The notes under the pieces were generated by a model. That model did not search any database, had not been told where the DNA came from, and was given only the letters and a program-made list of their open reading frames with translations. Made by a program: the position numbers and the translations under genes. Positions 17,738-28,810 of a DNA stretch of 64,000 bases are shown here, piece by piece. Origin of the DNA: Janthinobacterium sp. ROICE36 (GTDB taxonomy: Bacteria > Pseudomonadota > Gammaproteobacteria > Burkholderiales > Burkholderiaceae_D); assembly GCF_002869965.1 (NCBI RefSeq), contig NZ_PEBS01000008.1, forward strand, positions 58,815 through 122,814, given 5' to 3'. Positions within the stretch are counted from its first letter, which is position 1. Each line of letters starts with the position of its first letter.

Positions 17738-19104
17738 TATGCAGCCTCCACTTTATTCAAAAAATCGGAATGGATGGCCAGTGCGGCCAGCTTGCCATGC
17801 TGAACGGCTTGCACCGTCAAGTCCTGTCCCTGCGCCACGCAGTCGCCACCCGCGTAGATGCCCGGCAGCACGGTGCGAAAGCCCGCATCGACGGCGATCT
17901 TGTCGCCTTCGCGTTTCAACAGTGACGCCATCGGGTCAAGCAGCACGTCGGTATCGAGGCTCTGGCCGATGGCCTTGAAGATGGCGTCGGCCGCCACGTC
18001 GAACGTTTCACCCGTCCCCGCCAGCTGCGTGCCCTGCATGCGCGTTTTCTCGAAGCGCATGCCGGCCACCTTGCCTGCCGTATCCAGCAGCACCTGCTGT
18101 GGCTGGGCCCACGTCAGCATGCGTACCTGATTCGCCTTGGCGATCTCCTGTTCGTGCTGGGTGGCCGTCATGGCGTCGAAACCACGCCGGTACACGAGGG
18201 TGACTTCCTCGGCGCCCAAACGGCCAATCTGCACGGCCATGTCGATGGCCGTATTGCCGGCGCCGATGACGATGGCGCGCTTGGGCACGGGCAGCGCGGC
18301 CAGGTCGTCCGCCTGGCGCAGCGCGCTGATATAGTCGACCGCGGCCAGCAAGCCCGGTGCATCCTCACCCGTCAGGCCCAGCTTGCGGCTGGCGCCCAGG
18401 CCCAGGCCGAGGAAGACGGCATCGTACTGCGCGTGCAAGTCGCGCAGTTGCAGGTTCTCGCCCAACACCTGGCGACATCGGATTTCAATGCCGCCTATGT
18501 CCAACAAAAATTCGACCTCCTTCTGGGCGAAATCGTCCGTCAGCTTGTACTTGGCGATGCCGTATTCATTCAGGCCGCCGGCCTTGCCTTCCTTTTCAAA
18601 GATCACCACGTCGTGGCCCAGCATGGCCAGACGGTGCGCGCACGACAGGCCCGCCGGCCCCGCGCCGACGATGGCTATCGTCTTGCCTGTGCTTGCCGCC
18701 CGTTTGAACGGATGTTGTGCGAAATGCATGTGGTCGACGGCGTAGCGCTGCAAGAGGCCGATTTTCACCGGCTGGCCTTCGGCGTCGTGGTTGCGCACGC
18801 AGACATCCTCGCACAGGATTTCCGTGGGGCAGACGCGGGCGCAGCTGCCGCCCAGGATATTCTGTTTCAGGATGCCTGCGGCGGCACCGTTGATGTTCTT
18901 GTCGTGGATATTGCGGATGAAGCTGGCCACGTCGATTTCCGACGGACAGATGCGGCTGCACGGCGCGTCGTAGCAATACAGGCAGCGGGCGCTTTCGATG
19001 GCTGCCTGGCGCGCCGTCAGGGGCGGCGCCAGGTCCGTGAAATGGCCCGCCAGCTCCTCGCTGGGCAGGGTGGCATGCGGCAAAAAATTCAATGACTCGA
19101 TCAT
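17737..19104 (-). CDS. preT: NAD-dependent dihydropyrimidine dehydrogenase subunit PreT
   Basis: 455 residues resembling the N-terminal half of DPD and the GltB/GltD beta subunit. Two unconventional 4Fe-4S sites are at Cys41/44/49/53 and Cys88/92/98/102. An FAD-binding GxGxxG lies near 146-151 (IVGAGPAGLS) and an NAD(P)-binding VIGAGNTAIDMA near 290. It takes electrons from NAD(P)H and hands them to PreA. It is translated immediately before preA with one overlapping base and 47 bases after mmsA. The last GGDCVAQGQDLTVQAVQHGK block is the usual flavin-contact motif. Confidence 0.95.
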   Translation of the reverse strand: MIESLNFLPHATLPSEELAGHFTDLAPPLTARQAAIESARCLYCYDAPCSRICPSEIDVASFIRNIHDKNINGAAAGILKQNILGGSCARVCPTEILCEDVCVRNHDAEGQPVKIGLLQRYAVDHMHFAQHPFKRAASTGKTIAIVGAGPAGLSCAHRLAMLGHDVVIFEKEGKAGGLNEYGIAKYKLTDDFAQKEVEFLLDIGGIEIRCRQVLGENLQLRDLHAQYDAVFLGLGLGASRKLGLTGEDAPGLLAAVDYISALRQADDLAALPVPKRAIVIGAGNTAIDMAVQIGRLGAEEVTLVYRRGFDAMTATQHEQEIAKANQVRMLTWAQPQQVLLDTAGKVAGMRFEKTRMQGTQLAGTGETFDVAADAIFKAIGQSLDTDVLLDPMASLLKREGDKIAVDAGFRTVLPGIYAGGDCVAQGQDLTVQAVQHGKLAALAIHSDFLNKVEAA

Positions 19105-19151
19105 CGCGTTTTCCTTCTTTTATGCTGCGGTGGACTTTGTGTGAGAAACCG

Positions 19152-20654
19152 TCACTTCATCTGGGGAAAAGCAAATTCCACACCAGCGCTAGCCGTATTC
19201 GGCCAGCGCTGCATCACGGCCTTGTGGCGCGTGTAGAAACGCACGCCTTCGGGGCCATAAGCGTGGTGGTCGCCGAACATGCTGCGCTTCCAGCCGCCAA
19301 AGCTGTTGAAGGCCATCGGCACGGGCAAGGGAATGTTGACGCCCACCATGCCGACCTGGATCTGGCGCACGAATTCGCGCGCCACGCCGCCGTCGCGCGT
19401 GTAAATGGCCACGCCGTTGCCATACTCGTTGGCGTTGATCAGTTCCACCGCATGCACCACGTCGGGCGCGCGCATGATGCACAGCACGGGGCCGAAAATC
19501 TCTTCCTTGTAGATGCTCATGTCGCGTGTCACGTGGTCGAACAAGGTACCGCCGACAAAGAAGCCGTTCTCGCGGCCTGCCACCACATGGTTGCGGCCAT
19601 CGACCACTAAAGTCGCGCCCTGTTCCACGCCCGAGGCGATCAGTTTCTCAATGCGCTGCTTGGCGGCCAGCGACACGACGGGTCCCATTTCCGCACCATC
19701 TTCCATACCGTCGCGCACTTTCAGTGCAGCCGTGCGCGTTGCCAGTGCATCGATCAGTTTGTCGCCCGCGTCGCCCACGGCCACCACCACCGAGATGGCC
19801 ATGCAGCGCTCACCCGCCGAACCGTAGGCGGCGCCGATCAAGGCATCGACCGTCATGTCCATGTCCGCGTCGGGCATCACCACCATATGATTCTTCGCGC
19901 CACCCAGCGCTTGCACGCGCTTGCCGCTGGCGCTGCCGCGCGCATAGATGTATTCGGCAATCGGCGTCGAGCCGACAAAACTGATCGCCTGCACGACAGG
20001 ATGGTCGAGAAGGGCATCGACCGTCACCTTGTCTCCCTGTACCACGTTGAAGACGCCGTCGGGCAAGCCCGCTTCCTTCAGCAATTTTGCGTGCAGCAAG
20101 GAGGCCGACGGATCGCGCTCGGACGGTTTCAGGACGAAGGTATTGCCGCAGGCGATGGCGACGGGGAACATCCACATCGGCACCATCACGGGAAAATTGA
20201 ATGGCGTAATGCCGGCCACCACGCCCAGCGCCTGGCGCATGGACCAGGCATCGATGCCGCGCGAAATCTGGTCCGTGAATTCGCCTTTCAACAATTGCGG
20301 AATGCCGACGGCAAATTCCACCATCTCGATGCCGCGCGCCACTTCGCCCTGGGCATCGGCAAAGGTCTTGCCATGCTCACGCGTGAGCATGGCGGCAAAG
20401 TCGTCCGTGTGCTGCTGGCACAGCTGCAGGTAGCGGAACAGCACGCGGGCGCGGGTCAACGGCGGCGTGGCCGACCACGCGGGAAAGGCGGCGGCGGCGG
20501 CCTGCACCGCCGCGTCGACATCTTCCACGGTGCCCAGCGCAACCCTGGCGACAGGTTCGCCCAGGGCCGGGTTATACACGTCGCCGTAACGGCCACTCTG
20601 GGTGTCGACCTTGGCGCCGTTGATGTAGTGGGTAATCGTATCGAGATCAGTCAT
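19152..20654 (-). CDS. mmsA: CoA-acylating (methyl)malonate-semialdehyde dehydrogenase
   Basis: 500 residues of the aldehyde dehydrogenase superfamily. The catalytic Cys284 lies in [12 protein letters not shown], the signature of MmsA/ALDH6, and the catalytic Glu of ordinary ALDHs is replaced, as expected for CoA-dependent enzymes. It converts malonate semialdehyde (from beta-alanine) to acetyl-CoA and methylmalonate semialdehyde (from beta-aminoisobutyrate) to propionyl-CoA. It starts 9 bases after the transaminase stop, so the two final steps of uracil/thymine catabolism are co-translated. The ATG at 20654 follows GGAAGCCCC. Confidence 0.94.
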   Translation of the reverse strand: MTDLDTITHYINGAKVDTQSGRYGDVYNPALGEPVARVALGTVEDVDAAVQAAAAAFPAWSATPPLTRARVLFRYLQLCQQHTDDFAAMLTREHGKTFADAQGEVARGIEMVEFAVGIPQLLKGEFTDQISRGIDAWSMRQALGVVAGITPFNFPVMVPMWMFPVAIACGNTFVLKPSERDPSASLLHAKLLKEAGLPDGVFNVVQGDKVTVDALLDHPVVQAISFVGSTPIAEYIYARGSASGKRVQALGGAKNHMVVMPDADMDMTVDALIGAAYGSAGERCMAISVVVAVGDAGDKLIDALATRTAALKVRDGMEDGAEMGPVVSLAAKQRIEKLIASGVEQGATLVVDGRNHVVAGRENGFFVGGTLFDHVTRDMSIYKEEIFGPVLCIMRAPDVVHAVELINANEYGNGVAIYTRDGGVAREFVRQIQVGMVGVNIPLPVPMAFNSFGGWKRSMFGDHHAYGPEGVRFYTRHKAVMQRWPNTASAGVEFAFPQMK

Positions 20655-20663
20655 GGGGCTTCC

Positions 20664-21980
20664 TTAATCGAGGTTTTTCAGCACGCTCGCCAGCTTGCCA
20701 AACAGCTCGTCGACATGCTGTTTTTCCAGCACCAGCGGCGGCGACAGGGCGATGATGTCGCCTGTCGTGCGTATCAGCACGCCGTCGGCGAAGGCTTGCT
20801 TGAAGGCGTTGAAGGCGCGCGTGCCGGGCTTGCCGGCGATGGGATCGAGTTCGATGCCGGCGATCAGGCCGATGCTGCGCAAGTCGATCACGTGCGGCAA
20901 GCCTTTCAGCGAATGCACGGCGTCGCTCCAATACGCCTGCATCGCTTTAGCGTGGCCCAGGATGTCCTGTTCCTCGAATACTTGCAGGGTGGCCAGCGAG
21001 GCGGCGCAAGCGAGCGGATGGCCGGAGTAGGTATAGCCGTGGAATAGCTCGATGCCCGGTGGCGCGTCCATGAAGGCGTCGTGGATATACTGTTTGCTGA
21101 ACACGGCGCCCATCGGCACCATGCCGTTGGTCAGGCCCTTGGCCGTCGTCATCAAATCCGGTTCGACGTCGAAATAGTCCGCGGCAAACGGCGTCGTCAT
21201 GCGACCGAAACCCGTGATCACTTCATCGAAGATGAGCAGGATGCCATGCTTGGTGCACAGCTCGCGCAAGCGTTTCAAATAGCCTTTCGGCGGGATCAGC
21301 ACGCCCGTGGAGCCGGCCACCGGTTCGACGATGACGGCGGCAATCGTCGAGGCATCGTGCAGCGCAACGATGCGTTCCAGTTCATCGGCCAGGTGGGTGC
21401 CGTATTCGGGTTCGCCCACCGTGTAGGCATTTTTGTCCAGATTATGCGTGTGCGGCAGGTGGTCCACGCCGGGAAGCAAGGGGCCGAAGGTCTTGCGGTT
21501 GCCGCCGATGCCGCCCACGGAAATGCCGCCGAAGCCCACGCCGTGGTAACCGCGTTCGCGGCCGATCAGGCGCGTACGTGCGCCCTCGCCACGTGCGCGG
21601 TGGTAGGCCAGGGCGATTTTCAGGGCCGTGTCGACAGCTTCGGAACCGGAGTTGGTGTAGAAGACGTGGCCGAACTTGTGTCCCGTGTACTCCATCAGTT
21701 TTTCCGCCAGGTCGAAGGCGGCCGGATGGCCCATCTGGAAGGTAGGTGCGAAGTCGAGCTGGCCCACCATCTCGCGGATGGCGCTCACGATTCTTGGCTG
21801 CGCATGGCCGCACGGCACGCACCATAGGCCGGCCGTGCCATCGAGGATGGCGTTGCCATCGACATCCTTGTAGTACATGCCTTCGGCCGACACCAGCAAG
21901 CGCGGATGGGCCTTGAAATCGCGGTTATTCGTAAACGGCATCCAGAATGCCGACATCGATTCTGGCCTGGTTTCGTTCAT
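20664..21980 (-). CDS. Class III omega-aminotransferase, beta-alanine:pyruvate type
   Basis: 438 residues. The PLP lysine is Lys281 (TTAKGLTNG), Asp252 in FDEVITGFGR holds the pyridine nitrogen, and NSGSEAVDTALK (110-121) binds phosphate. The substrate-side blocks (LWCVPCGHAQPRIV, GLIAGIEL) match beta-alanine:pyruvate transaminases. It would convert beta-alanine to malonate semialdehyde, linking the carbamoylase product to MmsA. First gene of the minus-strand pyrimidine operon, divergent from the MocR regulator, with AAGGAG ahead of its ATG. Confidence 0.92.
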   Translation of the reverse strand: MNETRPESMSAFWMPFTNNRDFKAHPRLLVSAEGMYYKDVDGNAILDGTAGLWCVPCGHAQPRIVSAIREMVGQLDFAPTFQMGHPAAFDLAEKLMEYTGHKFGHVFYTNSGSEAVDTALKIALAYHRARGEGARTRLIGRERGYHGVGFGGISVGGIGGNRKTFGPLLPGVDHLPHTHNLDKNAYTVGEPEYGTHLADELERIVALHDASTIAAVIVEPVAGSTGVLIPPKGYLKRLRELCTKHGILLIFDEVITGFGRMTTPFAADYFDVEPDLMTTAKGLTNGMVPMGAVFSKQYIHDAFMDAPPGIELFHGYTYSGHPLACAASLATLQVFEEQDILGHAKAMQAYWSDAVHSLKGLPHVIDLRSIGLIAGIELDPIAGKPGTRAFNAFKQAFADGVLIRTTGDIIALSPPLVLEKQHVDELFGKLASVLKNLD

Positions 21981-22033
21981 GACCTTCTCCTTGGGATGAG
22001 CTGCCGCGGCGCCAAGATCGTTTTTGACGAAGC

Positions 22034-22047
22034 GTAAAATAATTTAC
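22034..22047. promoter_or_regulatory. Palindrome in the transaminase-MocR divergent promoter
   Basis: GTAAA-ATAA-TTTAC is a perfect dyad located 54 bases before the transaminase ATG (21980) within the 199-base divergent region. It is a candidate operator for the adjacent MocR or TetR/RutR-like regulator. Three xTACAG/GTGCAG hexamers (22127, 22145, 22155) lie on the MocR side and could be direct-repeat sites of the MocR type. Confidence 0.4.
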
Positions 22048-22179
22048 CAGTTGGCAAAAAGCTGATGTAATAATAGTCAGGCCATCCTCAATGGCACAGA
22101 TACACAAACGGCAAAGTATCCCAACCGTACAGGCCGAAAAACCACTACAGTTTTGTGCAGGGCAGCATAAGGAGACACC

Positions 22180-23637
22180 GTGAAGCACAGCGACAGCACA
22201 GACGATGCCCCCGAGCAAGGCAGTGGCTGGCCCGTGCTGGACATCGACCGCCAGAAAAAGGGCGGACTGGTCGAACAGATTGTCATCGCCATCAGCGTCA
22301 TGGTGGGTAGCCGCGTGCTGCGCATCGGCACGCGGATGCCGTCCGTGCGCCAGTTCGCCCGCTGCAATGGCGTATCGACTTTCACCGTCGTCGAAGCGTA
22401 TGACCGCCTGGTCAACCTGGGTTTGCTGTCGTCACGACGCGGTTCCGGCTATTTCGTTGCGCGCCACGATATCGCCGCCTCGCCGCAATTGGCCCTGCAC
22501 GCCAGCCCCACCGCCATCGATGCCCTCACACCGGACCTGTATTCGGGCGTGTCCGATGCCCTGCCCGTGGGTGCGGGCTGGCTGCCGCCCGAGATGTATA
22601 GCGAAGCGACCGTGCTCGATGCCGTGCGCCAGGCCATGCGCATTCCCGCCAGCCGCCTGCGCGGCTACGGCCACCCGCTGGGCTTTCCCTCGCTGCGCCA
22701 GCACCTGGCCAGCAGCCTGTCGGAAGAGCTGTTCCAGGTGGAGCCGGACCAGGTCTTGCTGACGCATGGCGCCACACACGCCTTCGATTTGATCCTGCGC
22801 AGCCTGACCAAGCCGGGCGACACGGTGCTGGTGGAAGACCCCGGCTACAGCAATCTGCAGTCGCTGATACGCCACCACGGCTGCATCCCCGTCGGCATTG
22901 CGCGCAGCGAAGCGGGGCTGGACCTCGATGCGCTGGCCAGCGAGGCCACGCGCACCCAGCCCAAGCTGATGTTTGTCAATACAGCACTGCAAAATCCACT
23001 GGGCACCTCGCTCAGCCAGGCACAGACGCACCGCCTGCTGGCGCTGGCCGAGCAGTTCGATTTCTGGCTGGTGGAAGACGATATCTACCGCGAACTGGCG
23101 GCGCGCGGCGACGCCTCGCTGGCGGCCATGGACGGCTTGCGCCGCGTGATCCGCGTGGGCAGTTTTTCCAAGACCCTGTCACCCGTGTTGCGCGTCGGTT
23201 CCATCTGTGCCTCGCCATCGCTGGTGGCCGAACTGGTGCGCGTGAAAATGCTGGCGGGACTGACGACGTCGGAAATCAACGAGCGCGCCGTCTACCACGC
23301 CATCTCCGCGCGGCCCTACAAGCGCATGATCGAACGCCTGGTGGCGCAGCTCGAAGCGGCCCGCGAACGCAGCATCGACTGCCTGGCGCAGGCGGGCTTA
23401 GCGCCCGTGGCGCGGCCCCGCGGCGGCATGTTCGTCAGCGCAGGCTGGCCCGACCTGCAGACGCCGGAATGGAATGGCAAGATCATCGCCGACATGGCCT
23501 TGAAGGCCGGCATCCTGCTGTCGCCAAACGAATTTTTCATGCTGCGCCCGCCCGAGACGGTGTGGTTCCGTTTCAACGTGGCCTACACCGACAACCCCGT
23601 GCTGCAAGCCTTCCTGCAATCGATACGCCCACGCTAA
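22180..23637 (+). CDS. MocR/PdxR-family transcriptional regulator with aminotransferase domain
   Basis: 485 residues. An N-terminal GntR-type winged HTH (about 25-95: RMPSVRQFARCNGVSTFTVV, RRGSGYFVA) is fused to a class I aminotransferase-like domain with the PLP lysine at Lys331 (GSFSKTLSP). Such proteins sense PLP-bound amino compounds. Divergent placement beside a beta-alanine transaminase gene suggests it senses beta-alanine or a related omega-amino acid and controls the pyrimidine operon, as GabR does for GABA. It starts with GTG at 22180 with AAGGAGA well placed upstream. A TetR gene follows 10 bases later. Confidence 0.92.
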   Translation: MKHSDSTDDAPEQGSGWPVLDIDRQKKGGLVEQIVIAISVMVGSRVLRIGTRMPSVRQFARCNGVSTFTVVEAYDRLVNLGLLSSRRGSGYFVARHDIAASPQLALHASPTAIDALTPDLYSGVSDALPVGAGWLPPEMYSEATVLDAVRQAMRIPASRLRGYGHPLGFPSLRQHLASSLSEELFQVEPDQVLLTHGATHAFDLILRSLTKPGDTVLVEDPGYSNLQSLIRHHGCIPVGIARSEAGLDLDALASEATRTQPKLMFVNTALQNPLGTSLSQAQTHRLLALAEQFDFWLVEDDIYRELAARGDASLAAMDGLRRVIRVGSFSKTLSPVLRVGSICASPSLVAELVRVKMLAGLTTSEINERAVYHAISARPYKRMIERLVAQLEAARERSIDCLAQAGLAPVARPRGGMFVSAGWPDLQTPEWNGKIIADMALKAGILLSPNEFFMLRPPETVWFRFNVAYTDNPVLQAFLQSIRPR

Positions 23638-23647
23638 AGAATCCGCC

Positions 23648-24325
23648 ATGGCCAGCGAAAAATCCCCTGCCCTTCCCGTGAAAAATGCCGGCGGCCGGCG
23701 CCGGCAAAACCGCGACCGCCTCGAAGCGGACATCCTGGAACAGGCCGTGCGCGCATTCGCCGAAAGCGGCTATGAAGGCGCCTCGATCGCCACCATCGCC
23801 GAGCGGGCCGGCCTGTCGAAGCAAAACCTGATGTATTACTTCCCGTCCAAGCAACTGCTGTACCAGCGCGTGCTCGACGATGTCCTCGACGATTGGCTGG
23901 CGCGCATGGAGTCGCTGGCCAATGAACACGACGAGCCGCGCGACGTGCTGCGCGCGTATATCGGCGCCAAGCTGCGTTTTTCGCGCGAACAGCCATGGGC
24001 CTCGCGCGTGTATGCACTGGAAGTGATCAATGGCGCGCCCCTGTACGGCGCGCAGATACGCGACAGGGTCGTGCCCTTGCTGCGCAAGGATATCGCCGTC
24101 TTCGAAGCCTGGATCGCCGCCGGCAGGATCGCGCCCGTCAATGCCACGCACCTGATGTTCGCCATCTGGGCCATGACGCAATCGTATGCGGACTTTTCAG
24201 CGCAGATGGCCCTGGTGCTGGAACGCAAGCAGCTCACGCGCAAGGATTACGAGGATGCTGAAATCCTGCTCACGCACATGGTGCAGGCGGCGATCGCCCT
24301 GCCTGCGGCAGCGCCCCGCACGTGA
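23648..24325 (+). CDS. TetR-family regulator, RutR-like
   Basis: 225 residues. The N-terminal TetR HTH (about 25-70: ILEQAVRAFAESGYEGASIA, IAERAGLSKQNLMYYFPSK) precedes a C-terminal ligand domain resembling YcdC/RutR (ALEVINGAPLYGAQIRDRVV, FAIWAMTQSYADF). E. coli RutR binds uracil and controls pyrimidine degradation. It is co-transcribed with the MocR gene and next to a complete reductive uracil pathway, so uracil or thymine sensing is the natural inference. Two regulators for one pathway would allow sensing of both the substrate and the beta-amino acid product. Confidence 0.85.
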   Translation: MASEKSPALPVKNAGGRRRQNRDRLEADILEQAVRAFAESGYEGASIATIAERAGLSKQNLMYYFPSKQLLYQRVLDDVLDDWLARMESLANEHDEPRDVLRAYIGAKLRFSREQPWASRVYALEVINGAPLYGAQIRDRVVPLLRKDIAVFEAWIAAGRIAPVNATHLMFAIWAMTQSYADFSAQMALVLERKQLTRKDYEDAEILLTHMVQAAIALPAAAPRT

Positions 24326-24416
24326 TGAAAGTTCCAATGAACAATCCAGCAGTGATAGCATGGCGCGCTGGAGCGTTTGCAATAGCGACGCCACATCGAC
24401 AGGATAAGGAACAGGC

Positions 24417-24932
24417 ATGAAACAATGGTCATCGGCGCGCACGGCGTCATTGCTGGGCAAAGCTGCCTGCGCGGCGCTGCTGGCATTGGCGTGCGCGGCA
24501 CAGGCGCAGACAGTGGGCCTGATAGTGAATCAGCCGCTCAGCGAAACCTGGCTCAACGCAGGCTTTTATTCGTATCACTTTCAGCGCGATAAAAATCTGA
24601 ACGACAGCAATCCTGGCCTGGGCGCCGAATACCGCTTTTCCACGGTCGCGTCGGCCACGGCCGGGCGCTTCTACAATAGCGACCGCGCCTACTCGAACTA
24701 CGTGGGCGTGTACTACCAGCCCATCAAGGTAGGCCCGCTGCGCGTCGGCGCCGTCGTTGGCGGCTTCAGCGGCTATCCGAAGATGCGCGATGGCGGCTGG
24801 TTCCCGGCCCTGGTTCCCACCATCAGCTATGAATACCAGCGCGTGGGCGTGAATATCGCCATCGTGCCGTCCTACAAGGACCGCCTGTATGGCGCCCTCA
24901 GTTTCCAGCTGAAACTCAAGGTATTTGAATAA
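24417..24932 (+). CDS. Small outer membrane beta-barrel protein, function unknown
   Basis: 171 residues with a signal peptide (positively charged start, hydrophobic core, AQAQ cleavage region near residue 31). The mature part alternates polar and hydrophobic residues in short strands rich in Tyr, Gly and Arg (WLNAGFYSYHF, LGAEYRF, YVGVYYQPI, GAVVGGFSGYP, ISYEYQRVGVN) and ends LSFQLKLKVFE, with hydrophobic alternation like a C-terminal beta-strand of an outer membrane barrel. It loosely recalls PagP/PagL-sized barrels, but no catalytic motif was recognised. The ATG follows AAGGA. It stands alone and does not belong to the flanking pathways. Confidence 0.6.
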   Translation: MKQWSSARTASLLGKAACAALLALACAAQAQTVGLIVNQPLSETWLNAGFYSYHFQRDKNLNDSNPGLGAEYRFSTVASATAGRFYNSDRAYSNYVGVYYQPIKVGPLRVGAVVGGFSGYPKMRDGGWFPALVPTISYEYQRVGVNIAIVPSYKDRLYGALSFQLKLKVFE

Positions 24933-25069
24933 CCGTTTGTCCCGGCCTGTCGCCGTTCGCGCCGCCATTCCTGCCATTCGTCGCATACGCGATGTTCGAC
25001 AGCAAGGTTTTGCCTATAGTGGATTCATCGCCAGCCTGCATATGGCAGCGGCAACCACAGGAGAACGGC

Positions 25070-25339
25070 ATGAAAGACATCAATTCGGCACCGGGCAGCA
25101 CTTCCTTCAGCGCTTTCTGGAGCGAACTGTGCGCTTACGCGCACCAGGGCATGGCCGCCCTGCGCGCCATGTCCTGGCCCATGCTGCTGGGGTGCTGCCT
25201 GGGACTGGCGTTCCTGATCACCATCTTGCCGCTAGCCATCATGCTGTTTGCCCTCGTCATGCTGCTGAGGTGGGCAAGCAACAGCGACGACACGGGAACA
25301 GACACGAAGACAGAAAATTCTCCGCAGTCAACGCAATAA
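25070..25339 (+). CDS. Small inner membrane protein, function unknown
   Basis: 89 residues from the ATG at 25070, which has AGGAGAA seven bases upstream. An earlier in-frame ATG at 24992 lacks a ribosome site. The N-terminal 30 residues are polar. Residues about 36-65 form one long or two short hydrophobic helices (PMLLGCCLGLAFLITILPLA, IMLFALVMLLRW). The tail is short, acidic and charged (DDTGTDTKTEN). No family recognised. Confidence 0.55.
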   Translation: MKDINSAPGSTSFSAFWSELCAYAHQGMAALRAMSWPMLLGCCLGLAFLITILPLAIMLFALVMLLRWASNSDDTGTDTKTENSPQSTQ

Positions 25340-25409
25340 AAATTTGCGTCGTGGCAAGAGTGCAATGATTGTTCTATGGCACTATGGGTGCGCGCAGCAT
25401 TGACGGGCA

Positions 25410-25437
25410 TCAAGCCCATTCCGATGGATGGGCTTGA
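25410..25437. repeat. Intergenic inverted repeat
   Basis: TCAAGCCCAT and ATGGGCTTGA form a perfect 10-bp stem with an 8-base loop between the small membrane protein gene and the VOC gene. No T-run follows on either strand, so it is a weak candidate for a terminator; an mRNA-end or regulatory hairpin is as likely. Confidence 0.4.
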
Positions 25438-25499
25438 GACGGAACATTATGCAGTGTCAACGATCAAAGCTACTCCCCCTCAGCCATAGGAGTTTTCTG

Positions 25500-25922
25500 A
25501 TGACCACGACAGCAAAAGCTACAGCAGCTACGACCATTCCCTGCCTGCGCTACCGCGATGCCCCCGCCGCCATCGAATGGCTGTGCAACGCACTCGGTTT
25601 TGAAAAACAATTGATCGTGCCTGACGGCAACGGCGGCGTCGCCCATGCGCAACTGAGCTTTGGCAATGGCATGGTCATGGTGGCACCGGCCCTCGACAGC
25701 GACTATGGCCGCCTGATGAAACTGCCTGGCGACCTCGGTGGCGCCAACACGCAAAGCTGCTACCTGGTCGTCAGCGATGCCGACGCCGTCTACCGCAGCG
25801 CGCGCGAGGCCGGTGCCGAGATCGTGCTCGACATCAAGGATGAAGATTACGGCGGACGGGGCTTTACCTGCCGCGACCCGGAAGGCCATATCTGGAGCCT
25901 GGGCACCTACGATCCATGGTAA
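25500..25922 (+). CDS. VOC-superfamily (glyoxalase/bleomycin-resistance fold) protein
   Basis: 140 residues from the ATG at 25500 (TAGGAG just upstream; an earlier ATG at 25428 is not supported). Two beta-alpha-beta-beta-beta units are apparent: YRDAPAAIEWLCNALGFEKQ starts the first, and DADAVYRSAREAGAEIVLDI with GGRGFTCRDPEGHIWSLGTY the second. The pattern matches PhnB-like and glyoxalase-like VOC proteins that bind a divalent metal through His and Glu. The substrate is unknown. It is followed 11 bases later by a dipeptidase gene. Confidence 0.8.
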   Translation: MTTTAKATAATTIPCLRYRDAPAAIEWLCNALGFEKQLIVPDGNGGVAHAQLSFGNGMVMVAPALDSDYGRLMKLPGDLGGANTQSCYLVVSDADAVYRSAREAGAEIVLDIKDEDYGGRGFTCRDPEGHIWSLGTYDPW

Positions 25923-25933
25923 AACGGAGAACA

Positions 25934-27097
25934 ATGATTATCAGTACCCTCGCCGCCGCCAGCCTTGCGCTGATCGGCGGTTTCCTGTCCGCTCCCGTCC
26001 TCGTTGACGAGCACCTCAACCGCGTCCATCCTCGGTCCGGCAAGTCGCCATCGACAGCCACTGCGGCCCTGCACCAGAGCCTGTGGATCGCCGACCTGCA
26101 CGCGGACAGCCTGCTGTGGCAACGCAATCTGAACCACGACAGCCAGCGCGGGCATGTCGACTTTCCCCGCCTGCAGCGGGCCAACGTGGCGCTGCAAGCC
26201 TTTTCCGTCGTCACCAAGACGCCGCGCAAGATGAATATCGAGCGCAATGGCAGCGACACGGACAACATCACGGCACTGGTGGTGGCGCAAGGCTTGCCGC
26301 CCGCCACCTGGAACAGCCTGCTGGCGCGCGCCACCTACCAGGCAGATGAATTGCGCCAGCAAGCGGGCAAGAGCCATGGCAAGGTCCGGGTCATCGGCAG
26401 CCGCGCCCAGCTGCGCAGTTTCATCGCCGCGCGCGAAAAGTATCCCGCCCTGCTGGGCGGCTGGCTGACACTGGAAGGCGCGCATGCGCTCGAAGGCAAG
26501 CTGGACAACCTCGATACCTTGTATCGGGCGGGCTTCCGCATGGCCGCGCCCACGCATTTCTTCGACACGGAACTGTCCGGCTCCCAGCACGGCCTGAAAA
26601 AAGGCGGCCTGACGCCGCTGGGCAAGCAGTGGCTGCGCGCCATGGAGCAGCGCAAGATGATAGTCGACCTGGCGCATGCCTCGCCGGCCGCCATCGACGA
26701 CGTCCTGAGCATGGCGACGCGTCCCGTGATGGTGTCGCACACGGGCGTGCGCGGCACCTGCGCCAACGGGCGCAACCTGAGCGACAGCCAGTTGAAACGC
26801 ATCGCCGCCCAGGGTGGCCTGGTGGGCATCGGCTTCTGGAATACGGCCGTCTGCGGCAAGGATGTGGCGTCCATTGCGCGCGCCATCGGCTACACGGTCA
26901 AGCTGATCGGCGCGGAACATGTAGCCTATGGCTCGGACTTCGACGGCGCCGTTACCACCGCCATCGACGCGGCGGGCTTGCCGCGATTGACGCAGGCGCT
27001 GCTCGATGCGGGCCTATCGGAGGCGCAAATCCGCCGCGTGGCGGGAGAAAACGTGCGCGACTTTTTACTCAAGAACCTGCCCGACGACGATGCCTAG
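25934..27097 (+). CDS. Exported M19 (renal) dipeptidase-like protein
   Basis: 387 residues. A hydrophobic N-terminal segment (IISTLAAASLALIGGFLSAP) acts as signal peptide or anchor. The dipeptidase zinc sites are visible: the DLHADSL motif near residue 52, TLEGAHAL (bridging Glu), MIVDLAHAS and VSHTGVRG, then GSDFDGA near the end. M19 enzymes cleave dipeptides, often with D-amino acids, in the periplasm. The ATG at 25934 has GGAGA upstream. It converges with the deaminase-like gene that ends at 27099. There is no functional link to nucleotide catabolism. Confidence 0.87.
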   Translation: MIISTLAAASLALIGGFLSAPVLVDEHLNRVHPRSGKSPSTATAALHQSLWIADLHADSLLWQRNLNHDSQRGHVDFPRLQRANVALQAFSVVTKTPRKMNIERNGSDTDNITALVVAQGLPPATWNSLLARATYQADELRQQAGKSHGKVRVIGSRAQLRSFIAAREKYPALLGGWLTLEGAHALEGKLDNLDTLYRAGFRMAAPTHFFDTELSGSQHGLKKGGLTPLGKQWLRAMEQRKMIVDLAHASPAAIDDVLSMATRPVMVSHTGVRGTCANGRNLSDSQLKRIAAQGGLVGIGFWNTAVCGKDVASIARAIGYTVKLIGAEHVAYGSDFDGAVTTAIDAAGLPRLTQALLDAGLSEAQIRRVAGENVRDFLLKNLPDDDA

Positions 27098-27098
27098 G

Positions 27099-28788
<1,690 letters not shown>

Positions 28789-28810
28789 AGATTTTGCTTG
28801 TAGGGCTAAG

